64,000 nt of DNA from Pseudomonas syringae (GCF_000737245.1 NZ_JPQU01000018.1:62001-126000); one strand, 5' to 3'. Counted from the stretch's first letter, positions 54,962-64,000 are shown. The notes: generated by a model from the sequence alone, not told the origin. A program made the numbers and translations.

Positions 54962-56614
54962 TTACACGGACGGATTCGGCGGGCTTTCGCTTGACAGCGC
55001 GCCAGTATCAGCTGTCTCAAGCACCACGTAAGCACTGCTGCAAAATAGCGAATTCAGACGCTTCATGTCAGCAATCAGCTCGAGATGCAGTGAGCTGGTT
55101 TCGAGGCTTTGCACAACTTTGCGTTGCAGGCGGCTGACGTGAGCGTGGGCAAGACGCCGTTCTTGAGCGCGGAAGCGGCGCTTTTCACGCAACAACTGAC
55201 GAGCACTTTCCGGATCGCCACTGAGGAACACCGACAAACCCAGGCGCAGGTTCGACATCAGCTGTGAATGCAGGCCGGCGAGTTCTTCCAGACCCACTTC
55301 AGAGAAAGAGCGGCGCTGGGAAGTCTTCTGCTGCTGGACCTTGCGCAGCATGCGCTCGATCAAGCCAGCCGCCAGTTCCAGGTTGATGGTCAGCTCGATG
55401 ATTTCTGCCCAGCGCCGGTTGTCCTGTTCGCCGAGGTCTTCTCGGGGCATCTGCGCCAGATACAGCTTGATGGCGCTGTAGAGGGCTTCGACGTCATCGT
55501 TGAGGCGACGGATTTCCTGAGTAACCGATGTTTGCGTACCGCGCAGCACTTCGAGCATCGAGCCGAGCATGCCTTCGATCAGGTCACCCATGCGCAAGGT
55601 TTCGCGCACGGCATTGGCCAGGGCCAGGCTTGGCGTGGACAGCGCGGTCAGGTCCAGATGACGCGGTTTGGCCAGACCGTTGACCTCCGCACGCTCAGGC
55701 AGCAGGAATGCACACAGCCGCGCCATCCAACCTACGGTTGGCAGCATGATCAGACAGCGGGAGGTGTTGTAGACCAGGTGAAAGCCAATGACCATGTCCT
55801 GAGGGCTGAAGCCCAGGCTGTCGATCCAGTGTACCAGCGGATCCAGTACCGGAATGATCAGCAAGAGGCCGAACAGTTTGTACAGCAGACTGCCCAGCGC
55901 CACTTGCCGCCCGGCAACGTTCTGCATGCTGGTGCTCAGAAACGCCAACAAGCCGCTGCCGATGTTGGCGCCGATCACCAGACCAATCGCCACCGGCAGG
56001 CTGATGATTTCCGCACCGGCCAAGGTCGCCGTCAGCAGCACCGCCGCCAGGCTGGAGTAGGAAATCAGGGCAAACATTGCCCCCACCAAGGCATCGAGCA
56101 ACAGATCGCCGGTGAGGGACGCAAACAGCACTTTGACGCCGGCGTTCTGGGTGATCGGCGCCGCAGCGGTGACGATCAGCTGCAAGGCGAGCACGATCAG
56201 CCCGAGACCAATGGCGACGCGGCCCAATTGTCCGATTCGAGTCTGTTTGCGCGACAGGAAGAAAATTACGCCGAGGAAGATCAGCAGCGGCGAGAGCCAC
56301 GACAAGTCGAACGTGAGGATCCGCGACATCAGCGCAGTGCCGACATCGGCCCCCAGCATGATCGCCAGCGCTGGCGTCAGCGCCATCAGACCTTGGCCCA
56401 CGAATGAAGTCACCAGCATGGCCGTGGCGTTACTGCTCTGTACCAGCGCTGTGACCAGAATCCCGGCGATGAACGCCAGCGGACGCTTGGACATGTTCTG
56501 GCTGATGACCTGACGCAGTTGCGAGCCATACACCCGCAGAATGCCGGTGCGAACAATGTGGGTGCCCCAGATCAGCAAGGCGACAGCCGATAGCAAATCG
56601 AGCAGGGTCAGCAT
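54962..56614 (-). CDS. Na/Pi cotransporter-family protein with PhoU-like C-terminus
   Basis: A 550-residue protein. The first Na/Pi repeat carries ALVQSSNATAMLVTSFVGQG (QSS motif) and the second repeat is weaker (SYSSLAAVLLTATLAG). About eight membrane segments lie in residues 1-300. The C-terminal ~200 residues form helical PhoU-like bundles (VTQEIRRLNDDVEALYSAIK). It probably moves phosphate or a related anion with Na+. A REP of another class and a terminator lie further along, before terC. Confidence 0.88.
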   Translation of the reverse strand: MLTLLDLLSAVALLIWGTHIVRTGILRVYGSQLRQVISQNMSKRPLAFIAGILVTALVQSSNATAMLVTSFVGQGLMALTPALAIMLGADVGTALMSRILTFDLSWLSPLLIFLGVIFFLSRKQTRIGQLGRVAIGLGLIVLALQLIVTAAAPITQNAGVKVLFASLTGDLLLDALVGAMFALISYSSLAAVLLTATLAGAEIISLPVAIGLVIGANIGSGLLAFLSTSMQNVAGRQVALGSLLYKLFGLLLIIPVLDPLVHWIDSLGFSPQDMVIGFHLVYNTSRCLIMLPTVGWMARLCAFLLPERAEVNGLAKPRHLDLTALSTPSLALANAVRETLRMGDLIEGMLGSMLEVLRGTQTSVTQEIRRLNDDVEALYSAIKLYLAQMPREDLGEQDNRRWAEIIELTINLELAAGLIERMLRKVQQQKTSQRRSFSEVGLEELAGLHSQLMSNLRLGLSVFLSGDPESARQLLREKRRFRAQERRLAHAHVSRLQRKVVQSLETSSLHLELIADMKRLNSLFCSSAYVVLETADTGALSSESPPNPSV

Positions 56615-56832
56615 ACGGAAAGCCCCCTGAGGTTTGCCCGTTAGGGCAGAAAATTAAAATGTCGGCGGATGGCGCGGTGAAGGGTGTAACTAACCTTTAG
56701 TCGGCCTTTGCCTCAAACGCCAGCTTCGGCTGACACTGGCCCCATTGAAACAAATCTGTAACAAATCAGCCAGATAGATCTGTGCTTCGATCCTGTGGGA
56801 GAGTCTACGGTTGACCGCAAGCTGAAGTGCGA

Positions 56833-56925
56833 CGTGGGACCGGCTTTAGCCGGGAATGCGCCAGCTCTATCAATGCGTATGCAGTGGAGGTACCGACCTC
56901 TTCCCGGCTAAAGCCGGTCCCACGA
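56833..56925. repeat. REPIN of a different class, GTGGGACCGGCTTTAGCCGGGA
   Basis: Two inverted arms built on ACCGGCTTTAGCCGG, the only example of this class in the window. It lies in the 379-bp gap between terC and the Na/Pi gene. Confidence 0.9.
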
Positions 56926-56944
56926 CAGCCGTGTATCGGGCCAA

Positions 56945-56977
56945 TAAAAAACGGGGCCTGCATGGCCCCGTTCTTTT
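56945..56977 (-). terminator. Intrinsic terminator after terC (usable both ways)
   Basis: Stem ACGGGGCC / GGCCCCGT with loop TGCAT. An A6 run lies on one side (T6 for minus-strand terC) and TCTTTTG on the other. Confidence 0.9.
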
Positions 56978-56993
56978 GACACAGGCAACCGGC

Positions 56994-57761
56994 TTACTGG
57001 CCCGGAATATCCTTGCGCAGCTTGACCGGCTCGCTCTGAGCCTTTTTCTTGGCCGTCGCGATGCGCATCTTGATGTTGATGGCTTCAACCGCCAGCGAGA
57101 ACGCCATGGCGAAGTACACGTAGCCTTTTGGCACATGCACGTCAAAGGCGTCAGCGATCAGCACCGTACCCACCACGATCAGGAATGACAGCGCGAGCAT
57201 CTTCAGGGAAGGATGCTTCTCGATGAAATCGCTGATGGCGCCAGCGCAGGCCATCATGACCAGTACCGCGACGACAATCGCTGCAACCATGACCGGTACG
57301 TGGGACACCATGCCGACGGCGGTAATGACCGAGTCCAGCGAGAACACGATGTCGATGATCGCGATCTGGATGATGGTGTAGATGAACTTGCCACCAGCAC
57401 CTTTCGGTCCATCCATTGACTCTTCTTCGCCTTCCAGACCGTGGTAGATCTCTTGCGAGCTTTTCCACAGCAGGAACAGACCACCGAAGAACAGGATCAT
57501 GTCGCGGCCGGAAATACCTTGGCCAAAGACTACAAACAGATCTGCCGTCAGGCGCATGATCCAGGTGATCGACAGCAGCAGCAGAATACGCGTGACCATG
57601 GCCAGCGCCAGACCAAAGATCCGGGTGCGCGCCTGCATATGCTTGGGCATACGGCTGACCAGGATCGAGATCATGATGATGTTGTCGATGCCCAGGACGA
57701 TCTCCAGGGCAGTCAGGGTGAAGAAGGCAATCCAGATTTCAGGATTGGTGAACCATTCCAT
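56994..57761 (-). CDS. TerC-family integral membrane protein
   Basis: A 255-residue TerC/YkoY-type protein with about seven membrane segments. ALEIVLGIDNIIMISIL and IDIVFSLDSVITAVGM carry the paired Asp signature. The family is linked to metal (manganese, tellurium) export and stress; the substrate here is unknown. Single gene with its own terminator. Confidence 0.92.
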   Translation of the reverse strand: MEWFTNPEIWIAFFTLTALEIVLGIDNIIMISILVSRMPKHMQARTRIFGLALAMVTRILLLLSITWIMRLTADLFVVFGQGISGRDMILFFGGLFLLWKSSQEIYHGLEGEEESMDGPKGAGGKFIYTIIQIAIIDIVFSLDSVITAVGMVSHVPVMVAAIVVAVLVMMACAGAISDFIEKHPSLKMLALSFLIVVGTVLIADAFDVHVPKGYVYFAMAFSLAVEAINIKMRIATAKKKAQSEPVKLRKDIPGQ

Positions 57762-57844
57762 ACATAATCCTTTGAGCGTTTAACGTTCAGGGCTCAAGCT
57801 CGGCCTGGAGACCGACTTGAGCCACAAAACTATGGGGTCTGAAG

Positions 57845-59152
57845 TTACAGACTGCTGTACAGCGGGAAAATGCCCATCAGCAAAGCGGCAACCATTATGC
57901 ACAGGCAGACCAGCACTGCCCACTTCAAGGTGAAGCGTTGGTGGTCACCAAACTCGATGCCGGCCAGCGCAACCAGCAGATAAGTCGACGGGACCAGCGG
58001 GCTAAGCAGGTGAACCGGTTGGCCGACGATCGAAGCGCGGGCCATTTCCACCGGGCTGATGCCGTAGTGAGCAGCGGCTTCGGTCAATACCGGCAATACG
58101 CCGTAGTAGAAGGCATCGTTGGACATGAAGAACGTGAACGGCATGCTGACCAGTGCAGTGATCACAGCCAGATACGGACCCAGTGCTTCCGGGATGACCG
58201 CCAACAGGCTTTTGGACATGGCATCGACCATGCCGGTGCCGGTCAGGATACCGGTGAAAATACCGGCGGCGAAAATCAGACCAACCACCGCCAGCACGCT
58301 ACCGGAGTGAGCGGCGATACGGTCTTTCTGATCCTGCAGGTTCGGGTAGTTGATGATCATCGCGATACTGAACGCGATCATGAACAGCACTGGCAGTGGC
58401 AACAGGCCCATGATCAGGGCGATCATCAGCACCAGTGTCAGTGCGCCGTTGAACCAGATCAGCTTCGGACGACGGGCATCCGGGAATTGCGAAACGCTGA
58501 TTTCGCTGTGGTCGGCTTCGTCGCCATGCAGGTGCAGTTCGCCCAGACGAGCACGCTCACGTTTACCGTAGAAGTACGCGATCAGCAGAAGTGCGACTAC
58601 CCCGGCACACATGGCTGGAATCATCGGTACGAAAATATCGGATGCATCAACGTGCAAGGCACTGGCTGCACGAGCTGTCGGCCCGCCCCATGGGGTCATG
58701 TTCATGATGCCGCCCGCCAGAATGATCAGGCCAGCCATGATGCGTGGGCTCATACCGATGCGGCTGTAGAGCGGCAGCATGGCAGCAACGCAGATCATGT
58801 AAGTCGTTGCACCGTCGCCATCCAGGGAAACCACCAGCGCCAGCACTGCGGTGCCCACCGACACTTTCATCGGGTCGCCTTTGACCCACTGCAGGATCTT
58901 GCGCACTGCCGGGTCAAACAAGCCTGAGTCGATCATCAAGGCGAAGTACAGAATGGCGAACATCAGCATCACGCCAGTCGGCGCAAGCTTGGTGATACCA
59001 GCCAGCATCATCGGGCCAATGGTCGGGCCAAAACCGCCGAACAAGGCGAAGATGATCGGCACCAGGATCAAGGCAATCAGCGCGGACAGCCGTTTGCTCA
59101 TGATCAAGTACATGAAAGCAACAACCATGGCAAAGCCGAGGAAGGTCAACAT
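57845..59152 (-). CDS. Citrate transporter (CitMHS family)
   Basis: A 435-residue protein with about 11-12 membrane segments. It includes DGDGATTYMICVAAMLPLYSR and MNMTPWGGPTARAASAL, typical of the CitM/CitN citrate-divalent-metal symporters, and FMSNDAFYYGVLPVL. It imports citrate chelated to Mg2+ or a similar ion in the family. No citrate sensor gene is adjacent. Confidence 0.9.
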   Translation of the reverse strand: MLTFLGFAMVVAFMYLIMSKRLSALIALILVPIIFALFGGFGPTIGPMMLAGITKLAPTGVMLMFAILYFALMIDSGLFDPAVRKILQWVKGDPMKVSVGTAVLALVVSLDGDGATTYMICVAAMLPLYSRIGMSPRIMAGLIILAGGIMNMTPWGGPTARAASALHVDASDIFVPMIPAMCAGVVALLLIAYFYGKRERARLGELHLHGDEADHSEISVSQFPDARRPKLIWFNGALTLVLMIALIMGLLPLPVLFMIAFSIAMIINYPNLQDQKDRIAAHSGSVLAVVGLIFAAGIFTGILTGTGMVDAMSKSLLAVIPEALGPYLAVITALVSMPFTFFMSNDAFYYGVLPVLTEAAAHYGISPVEMARASIVGQPVHLLSPLVPSTYLLVALAGIEFGDHQRFTLKWAVLVCLCIMVAALLMGIFPLYSSL

Positions 59153-59478
59153 AGAAATACTCCAGGCATTACGCGAATCGAATAGGCGAAGGGCGAATCA
59201 GCTCAAAAAGAGCGGCGCATGGAGTTGGGGCGAAAGCGGGGAATGAAGCAGGGCACTAGAGCACATCAGGGTCACCATTTGTTGTTGTTAACTGGGCCTT
59301 TGCACGTCAGAAAACGCACATGTGGCTGACCGGTCTGTTGCCGGCGGTGGGAGGATCCTAATGGGCCAAGCTTTCATTCACCTTTCGCAGCTGAAACCTT
59401 TGAGCGCCTACACCTAAAGACGAATACGCGCCGGCGCGGTCAGACGCTTTATCGACCACCGGCTCTACTGGGGAAAAA
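59153..59478. other. 326-bp divergent gap
   Basis: No gene, REP or clear terminator is visible. It must contain the promoters of the citrate transporter (minus) and the GFA gene (plus). TTGCACGTCAGAAAACGC and TGTTGTTGTTAAC are present but are not convincing boxes. Confidence 0.45.
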
Positions 59479-59880
59479 ATGGACCCGATCATCACTGGCG
59501 GCTGCCATTGCGGCAGCCTGCGCTATCAGTTCGAAGCACCTTTGCGGGACATCGCTCATTGTCATTGCTCGATTTGCCGACGGACCTCGGGCGGGATCGT
59601 CATGACCTGGATTTCGGTGCCGGTCACGTCGTTCAAGTGGACTGAGGGCAGCCCGACGGCCTATGACTCAGGCCCGACGTGTGTGCGTTATTTCTGTAAT
59701 AACTGCGGGGCACAACTGGCTCTGCTTTCCCGCAACAGTCCCGAAGAGATTGACGTGACCGTCGCGACTTTTGACCACCCTGAGCACGCGCCCGCAAGCC
59801 GCCATATCTGGACCGACAATCGTCTGCCGTGGCTGCATCTGGATGAGCAATTGCCGGGGGAGGCTGGTGAGACGGTTTAG
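59479..59880 (+). CDS. GFA-family (CENP-V/GFA domain) zinc protein
   Basis: A 133-residue protein with the zinc-binding cysteines of the GFA fold: GGCHCGSLRYQF, HCHCSICRRTSGG and FCNNCGAQL. The family is named for glutathione-dependent formaldehyde activation, but most members are uncharacterised. The C-terminus carries HIWTDNRLPWLHLD. Confidence 0.9.
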   Translation: MDPIITGGCHCGSLRYQFEAPLRDIAHCHCSICRRTSGGIVMTWISVPVTSFKWTEGSPTAYDSGPTCVRYFCNNCGAQLALLSRNSPEEIDVTVATFDHPEHAPASRHIWTDNRLPWLHLDEQLPGEAGETV

Positions 59881-59900
59881 GCTGGATGAATGGGATCAAA

Positions 59901-59990
59901 TGTGGGAGCGAGGCTTGCCCGCGATAAGGCTGGACGCGATTCACATTAAATAGCGTCCAGCCTTATCGCGGGCAAGCCTCGCTCCCACAG
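59901..59990. repeat. REPIN, GTGGGAGCGAGGCTTGCCCGCGAT type
   Basis: Two complete inverted arms with the AGGCTTGCCC variant, between the convergent GFA and HDOD genes. Confidence 0.92.
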
Positions 59991-60018
59991 AAGCACCGGC
60001 CCCACAGGGGAATCTGCA

Positions 60019-61416
60019 TCAAGACGAAAACTGAGACGCCAATTCCCGCAGCAGAACTTCGGCGTCGAGCACCTTGCGCACCGATTCCTCGGCCTTTTCC
60101 CGAGGCAGGTTCAGCCGGGTGTAGATTTCGTCAGGGATCACTTCCTGGGGTCCCGAGCCAATGCCGTTCTGGCGCAGCAGGCGTACCGCAAGGTAAACCA
60201 GGTTGGCGTAGACGCTATGTTCACCGTCGTACATCGGGTCATGCTGAAAACGCAGGGCTGTGCACAACTCGTCCGGCATGTCCCAGTAACGCATCAGCCA
60301 TGAACCCATCTGCTCACGGCTGATACCCAGCAGATGCTGTTCAACATAGCTGTGGTGCAGGTGCGGGTTGACCTCCAGCTGGCGGCAGATCAGCGAGAAA
60401 TGCGGCGGAAACACATGGGCCAGCAGCAGATAGCCAAAGTTATGCAGGAGCCCGGCCAGATAGGTCAGGCCTGCCTCGGGGCGCTGCGCACGCGGTATGG
60501 CGCGGGTCAGGCCTTCAATGACAGCAGCGGTGTAAATCGACTGCTGCCAATAAGGTGTAGTCTGCTGCGGATGATCCTTTGGCAGGCTCAACGTCTTGCC
60601 CAGCGCCAGGCCTAGCGCCAGGTTGATTACCAGATCAAAACCCAGAACCCGGACGATAGCGTCTTCTACCGAACGGATCTTGCCGGTCGACGCGTAGTAA
60701 GGCGAAGCCGCCCAGCTCACCACTTGGGCAGCCAGTGCGGGGTCGGTCTCGACGACACCGGTGATGTCATCAATGGTCGCATCAGGATCAACACGCAGTT
60801 TGATGATTTTCTGGGCAGTCCCGGCCAGCGGCGGGATTTCCAGCGTGGCTTCCAGACGCTGCTGGATGCGACGGGCCGTGAAGGCATGCATCGCCTGAGT
60901 GATTTCTTCGCGGTCGTCATCAGGACGGTCGAGATTGGGGTGGATCGTGCTCAGCAACTCGCCGAAGTGGGCAGCACTGGCCTTGTTCAGCATCGTTTTG
61001 AAATCATCGCTGCTGATTTCCAGCAGTACACCCAGCTCGCCCGAACCGATCAGTACCGAAGGCTCCTGCAACAGACGCTCGTCATACAGGCATGGCGAGC
61101 TGGTCAGCGCGGGCAGGCCCGGCAGAACCTGCAGGCTGTGTTTGGCGAGCATCTTGAGCAGACGGCTGTTGGGTACCGCCACCAGTTTGCGGCCGGTCAG
61201 CTCGGTAATACGGGCAAGATCCAGCAACTGGCTTTGGGGGAACAGAATCAGAAGTGCGCCCACCGCATCCTCAACCAGCACCGCCTGGACCTTTCGCTCG
61301 CTCAGCAGCTGAGGATGGTCAGAGACCTCGCTGTAGCTGATGCCTAGTTTCCCAAGCAATTGCCGAATAACGGACGGGGTGTGAGGAGCTTCATCGACGT
61401 GGGCAACTTCTGTCAT
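60019..61416 (-). CDS. YbaK-like/HDOD two-domain protein
   Basis: A 465-residue protein. The N-terminal ~150 residues resemble the YbaK/aminoacyl-tRNA-deacylase fold (QLLGKLGISYSEVSDH, LTGRKLVAVPN). The C-terminal half is an HDOD domain (about 200-400: IPPLAGTAQKIIKLRVDPDATIDDI, FLAGLLHNFGYLLLAH-type helix, HHSYVEQHLLGISREQMGSWLMRYW). HDOD proteins act in signalling without the HD metal residues. The function of the combination is unknown. Confidence 0.85.
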   Translation of the reverse strand: MTEVAHVDEAPHTPSVIRQLLGKLGISYSEVSDHPQLLSERKVQAVLVEDAVGALLILFPQSQLLDLARITELTGRKLVAVPNSRLLKMLAKHSLQVLPGLPALTSSPCLYDERLLQEPSVLIGSGELGVLLEISSDDFKTMLNKASAAHFGELLSTIHPNLDRPDDDREEITQAMHAFTARRIQQRLEATLEIPPLAGTAQKIIKLRVDPDATIDDITGVVETDPALAAQVVSWAASPYYASTGKIRSVEDAIVRVLGFDLVINLALGLALGKTLSLPKDHPQQTTPYWQQSIYTAAVIEGLTRAIPRAQRPEAGLTYLAGLLHNFGYLLLAHVFPPHFSLICRQLEVNPHLHHSYVEQHLLGISREQMGSWLMRYWDMPDELCTALRFQHDPMYDGEHSVYANLVYLAVRLLRQNGIGSGPQEVIPDEIYTRLNLPREKAEESVRKVLDAEVLLRELASQFSS

Positions 61417-61503
61417 GGTCAGTATCCGAATTCTTACAGTCGCTGAAGTATAACCAGCTTGGTTGTTAACGGTGTGACGGGATCGTCAAAGCGACGACCT
61501 GCT

Positions 61504-63579
61504 TCACACCTGACCGTATTGTTGACCGTGGCGCAACCAACGCTCCAGCAGCGGACTGACATGTTGCGGCCAGCGCTCAAGCAGCGCCTGGGCAGCATCA
61601 CGCACTGCGGGCAGCAAATCTGCGTCGCGCATCAGATCGGCCACTTTGAACTGCAATAGCCCGGTTTGACGGGTGCCGAGCATTTCACCAGGGCCGCGCA
61701 GCTCAAGGTCTTTTTCGGCAATCACGAAACCGTCGTTGGTCTCGCGCATGATGCCCAGCCGCTGACGGCCGATCTGGGAAAGAGGCGGATGGTAGAGCAA
61801 CACGCAATGGCTCACCGCGCTGCCACGTCCCACGCGGCCGCGCAGCTGGTGCAACTGGGCCAGACCCAGCCGCTCAGGGTTCTCGATGATCATCAGGCTG
61901 GCGTTGGGCACGTCTACGCCGACTTCAATCACCGTCGTCGCCACCAGCAGCTGCAAGGCGCCCTGTTTGAATTCAGCCATGACTGCGGCTTTTTCAGCGG
62001 GCTTCATCCGCCCATGGATCAGACCGACCCGGAATTCGCCCAGTGCGCTGGTCAGCTCTTCAAAAGAAGTCTCAGCGGCCTGGCAGGTGAGTTCTTCGGA
62101 TTCTTCGATCAACGTGCACACCCAATAAGCCTGCCGTCCCTCGGCGCATGCGGCACGCACGCGCTCAATGACTTCAATGCGTCGAGTGTCGACCACCAGC
62201 ACTGTGTTGACCGGCGTACGGCCTGGGGGCAGTTCGTCAAGGATCGAAGTGTCCAGATCCGCGTAGGCGCTCATGGCCAGGGTGCGCGGAATCGGCGTGG
62301 CGGTCATGATCAACTGATGCGGACACATCAGACCGCCCACGCCCTTTTTGCGCAGGGCCAGACGTTGCTGCACGCCAAAACGGTGCTGTTCGTCGATGAT
62401 CACCAGTGCCAGATTCTTGAACTGCACTTCATCCTGAAACAGCGCATGGGTGCCGACCACCATTGGCGTACCGGTGGCAATCTGCTCCAGCGACGTAACC
62501 CGCGCCTTGCCCTTGAGCTTGCCCGCCAGCCACGCCACCTCAATGCCCAGTGGCTCCAGCCAGCGCTTGAAGTTGATGTAGTGCTGCTCTGCGAGAATCT
62601 CGGTCGGAGCCATCAGCGCCACCTGATAACCGGCTTCCAGCGCTTGCAAGGCGGCCAGCGCAGCGACAACAGTCTTGCCTGCGCCCACGTCCCCTTGAAT
62701 CAGGCGCAACATCGGCTCCGGCTGGCTCAGGTCGTAGGCGACTTCCTTGCCCACGCGCTGCTGGGCACCTGTAGGCGGGAAGCCAAGGTTGGCGAGAAAC
62801 TGCTTCGGCAGCTTTTTCGCCAATGGCAATGCCGGAGCGCGCTGGGAGCGCAGGCTCTCACGCAAGCGTTGCTGGGACAGTTGATGCGTCAGTAATTCTT
62901 CGAACGCCAGCCGATGCTGCGCCCAGTGATGCCCCAGCGCCAACTCTTCGACGTCGGCGTCCGCTGGCGGGTGATGGAGATAGCGAATCGCCTCGTCCAG
63001 TGGTGCAAGCTGGTAATCACGGGCGAGCTCTTCCGGCAGCCAGTCCGGCAGGCTCTTCGGGCCGAGCATGGCCAGGGTTTGCTGGCTTAACTGACGCAGG
63101 CGCTGCTGGGTCAGGCCTTCGGTGGTCGGGTAGATCGGCGTCAGGGTCTGTTCCACCGGCGCAGGTTCGCTGCCGGTCAGGGCGCGGTATTCAGGGTGAT
63201 AGATTTCCAGACCGGAAGCACCGGGCCGGGCCTCGCCAAAACAACGGATATGGGTGCCGCGCTTGAGGCCGTCTTTCTGGGCATTGCTGAAGTGGTAGAA
63301 GCGCAAGCTCAGGCTGCCGGTGCCGTCGTTCAACCGCACCAGCAGGCTGCGGCGCTTGCCCATCACCACATCCGCGCCGCTGACCGTACCTTCGATCACC
63401 GCATCCTGGCCGGGACGCAACTGGCCGATCGGCACGACCCGTGTCCGGTCCTGATAACGCAATGGCAGATGGAACAAGACGTCTTGCAGGTTTTCCAGGC
63501 CGACCTTGGCGAGCTTCTCGGCCATGGCCTCGCCGACGCCCTTGAGCGCCGTGACCGAGACGTGGGACAACTCGCTCAT
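61504..63579 (-). CDS. recG: ATP-dependent DNA helicase RecG
   Basis: A 691-residue branch-migrating helicase that remodels stalled forks and Holliday junctions. It has the N-terminal wedge OB domain (QDVLFHLPLRYQDRTRVVPIG), Walker A GDVGAGKTVVAALA, motif II IIDEQHRFGVQQR, and motif VI in HQLRGRVGRG. The frame is open to 63624, but the ATG at 63579 gives the family N-terminus and length. It lies just downstream of oxyR on the same strand. Confidence 0.97.
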   Translation of the reverse strand: MSELSHVSVTALKGVGEAMAEKLAKVGLENLQDVLFHLPLRYQDRTRVVPIGQLRPGQDAVIEGTVSGADVVMGKRRSLLVRLNDGTGSLSLRFYHFSNAQKDGLKRGTHIRCFGEARPGASGLEIYHPEYRALTGSEPAPVEQTLTPIYPTTEGLTQQRLRQLSQQTLAMLGPKSLPDWLPEELARDYQLAPLDEAIRYLHHPPADADVEELALGHHWAQHRLAFEELLTHQLSQQRLRESLRSQRAPALPLAKKLPKQFLANLGFPPTGAQQRVGKEVAYDLSQPEPMLRLIQGDVGAGKTVVAALAALQALEAGYQVALMAPTEILAEQHYINFKRWLEPLGIEVAWLAGKLKGKARVTSLEQIATGTPMVVGTHALFQDEVQFKNLALVIIDEQHRFGVQQRLALRKKGVGGLMCPHQLIMTATPIPRTLAMSAYADLDTSILDELPPGRTPVNTVLVVDTRRIEVIERVRAACAEGRQAYWVCTLIEESEELTCQAAETSFEELTSALGEFRVGLIHGRMKPAEKAAVMAEFKQGALQLLVATTVIEVGVDVPNASLMIIENPERLGLAQLHQLRGRVGRGSAVSHCVLLYHPPLSQIGRQRLGIMRETNDGFVIAEKDLELRGPGEMLGTRQTGLLQFKVADLMRDADLLPAVRDAAQALLERWPQHVSPLLERWLRHGQQYGQV

Positions 63580-63587
63580 GCCTGCAC

Positions 63588-64000
63588 TCAGCTCGCTTCG
63601 GTTTTCGGACGAGCCACGGAGCACAAGCGCACGGAATCAGCGAGAATTTCAATCGCCTTGGGCCGCGGGAAGCTGGCGCGCCAGGCGATCGCAACAGTGC
63701 GGAACGGCACCGGCGGGGTCAACGGACGCACTTCAATCACGCCTGGGGCGTAATGATGGCTGTCCACCGCCGACATCGGCAGGATCGAGATGCCAAGCCC
63801 GGAAGCAACCATATGACGAATGGTTTCCAGCGAGCTGGATTCAACGGTGGTGTGCTTGGCGCCTTCGCTGCCCTTGGTCAGGGTCGGACAGGCTTCGAGC
63901 ACTTGATCGCGGAAGCAGTGACCTTCACCGAGCAGCAACAGGCTCTTGTCGTTGAGGGCCGAGGCGTCGATGGTCGTTTTCTGGGTCCACGGGTGATCAG
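63588..64000 (-). CDS. oxyR: OxyR peroxide-sensing LysR regulator, C-terminal part
   Basis: Partial gene: the 5' end lies beyond the right edge (137 codons seen). The redox loop GEGHCFRDQVLEAC has two cysteines nine residues apart, equal to Cys199 and Cys208 of E. coli OxyR. Downstream are ESSSLETIRHMVASGLGISILPMSAV and the C-terminal LTPPVPFRTVAIAWR. It activates catalase and peroxiredoxin genes on oxidation. The recG-oxyR pairing is typical of pseudomonads. Confidence 0.95.
   Translation of the reverse strand, partial: DHPWTQKTTIDASALNDKSLLLLGEGHCFRDQVLEACPTLTKGSEGAKHTTVESSSLETIRHMVASGLGISILPMSAVDSHHYAPGVIEVRPLTPPVPFRTVAIAWRASFPRPKAIEILADSVRLCSVARPKTEAS

Noticed and set aside
61666..62895. 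409-codon plus-strand frame opposite recG
   Set aside because: Antisense shadow of recG.
1..64000. rRNA or tRNA genes
   Set aside because: No tRNA cloverleaf signatures or rRNA motifs were recognised by eye on either strand; a tRNA scan would be decisive.

Overview
The window is a chromosomal segment of a Pseudomonas species, probably from the fluorescens/syringae side of the genus. The support is the gene order (rmlBACD-dctBD, cysQ-nudE-yrfG, pckA-hslO-hslR, rimABK-envZ/ompR-tex, gshA-argA-argE, recG-oxyR), which I recall as conserved in pseudomonads, together with high GC and the very frequent 'GTGGGAGCGAGCTTGCTCGCGA'-type REP palindromes between genes. No rRNA, tRNA, CRISPR, transposase or integrase gene was found. 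The species is not determined. Layout: 1-1191 is the start of a phosphotransferase-type kinase running off the left edge. 1588-4965 is the dTDP-L-rhamnose operon rmlBACD. 5104-8754 holds a DctB/DctD-like two-component pair and a small thioesterase. 8777-9556 is a striking array of seven tandem 103-bp REP units. 9578-12340 holds nucleotide housekeeping genes (cysQ, nudE, yrfG) and a Kbp/LysM protein. 12488-16643 is a LysR-FdhD-molybdoenzyme module. 16994-19912 holds a glycine-zipper protein, a thioesterase and a RecQ-like helicase. 20097-22246 is a small accessory patch: a six-cysteine membrane protein and a lipase-like hydrolase. 22557-33427 is core metabolism and stress: pckA, hslO, hslR, the rimABK ribosome-modification operon, envZ/ompR (amgS/amgR), tex and a thioesterase. 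33641-38246 holds gshA, argA and argE. 38582-41192 is the most unusual part: a paralogue of the six-cysteine membrane protein, then two AT-rich overlapping genes (a membrane protein with a beta-rich domain, and a minimal GT51 peptidoglycan glycosyltransferase), then a diverged second copy of the 3' end of the six-cysteine gene. This looks like a cassette inserted at, or recombined into, the end of that gene. 41603-43571 holds an MFS polyol-type transporter and a GNAT enzyme. 43910-47065 is a four-gene envelope cluster containing an LpoB-like protein. 47291-53345 holds an SpmA/SpmB-type membrane protein, an MCE/Mla-type lipid ABC transporter and a DUF5924-like protein. 53508-59880 holds an anchored M16 peptidase, a Na/Pi cotransporter, TerC, a citrate transporter and a GFA protein. 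60019-64000 holds a YbaK-HDOD protein, recG and the C-terminal part of oxyR. How the genes work together: most are core functions such as LPS sugar supply, dicarboxylate sensing, gluconeogenesis (pckA), translation tuning (rimABK, tex, hslR), envelope stress and osmotic response (ompR/envZ), glutathione and arginine synthesis, outer-membrane lipid traffic and oxidative-stress control. Accessory material lies mainly at 20.1-22.2 kb and 38.6-41.2 kb, which share the six-cysteine protein family. REP/REPIN elements occupy nearly every non-operon gap. One lies inside the 5' end of the coding sequence of an ABC-transporter lipoprotein.
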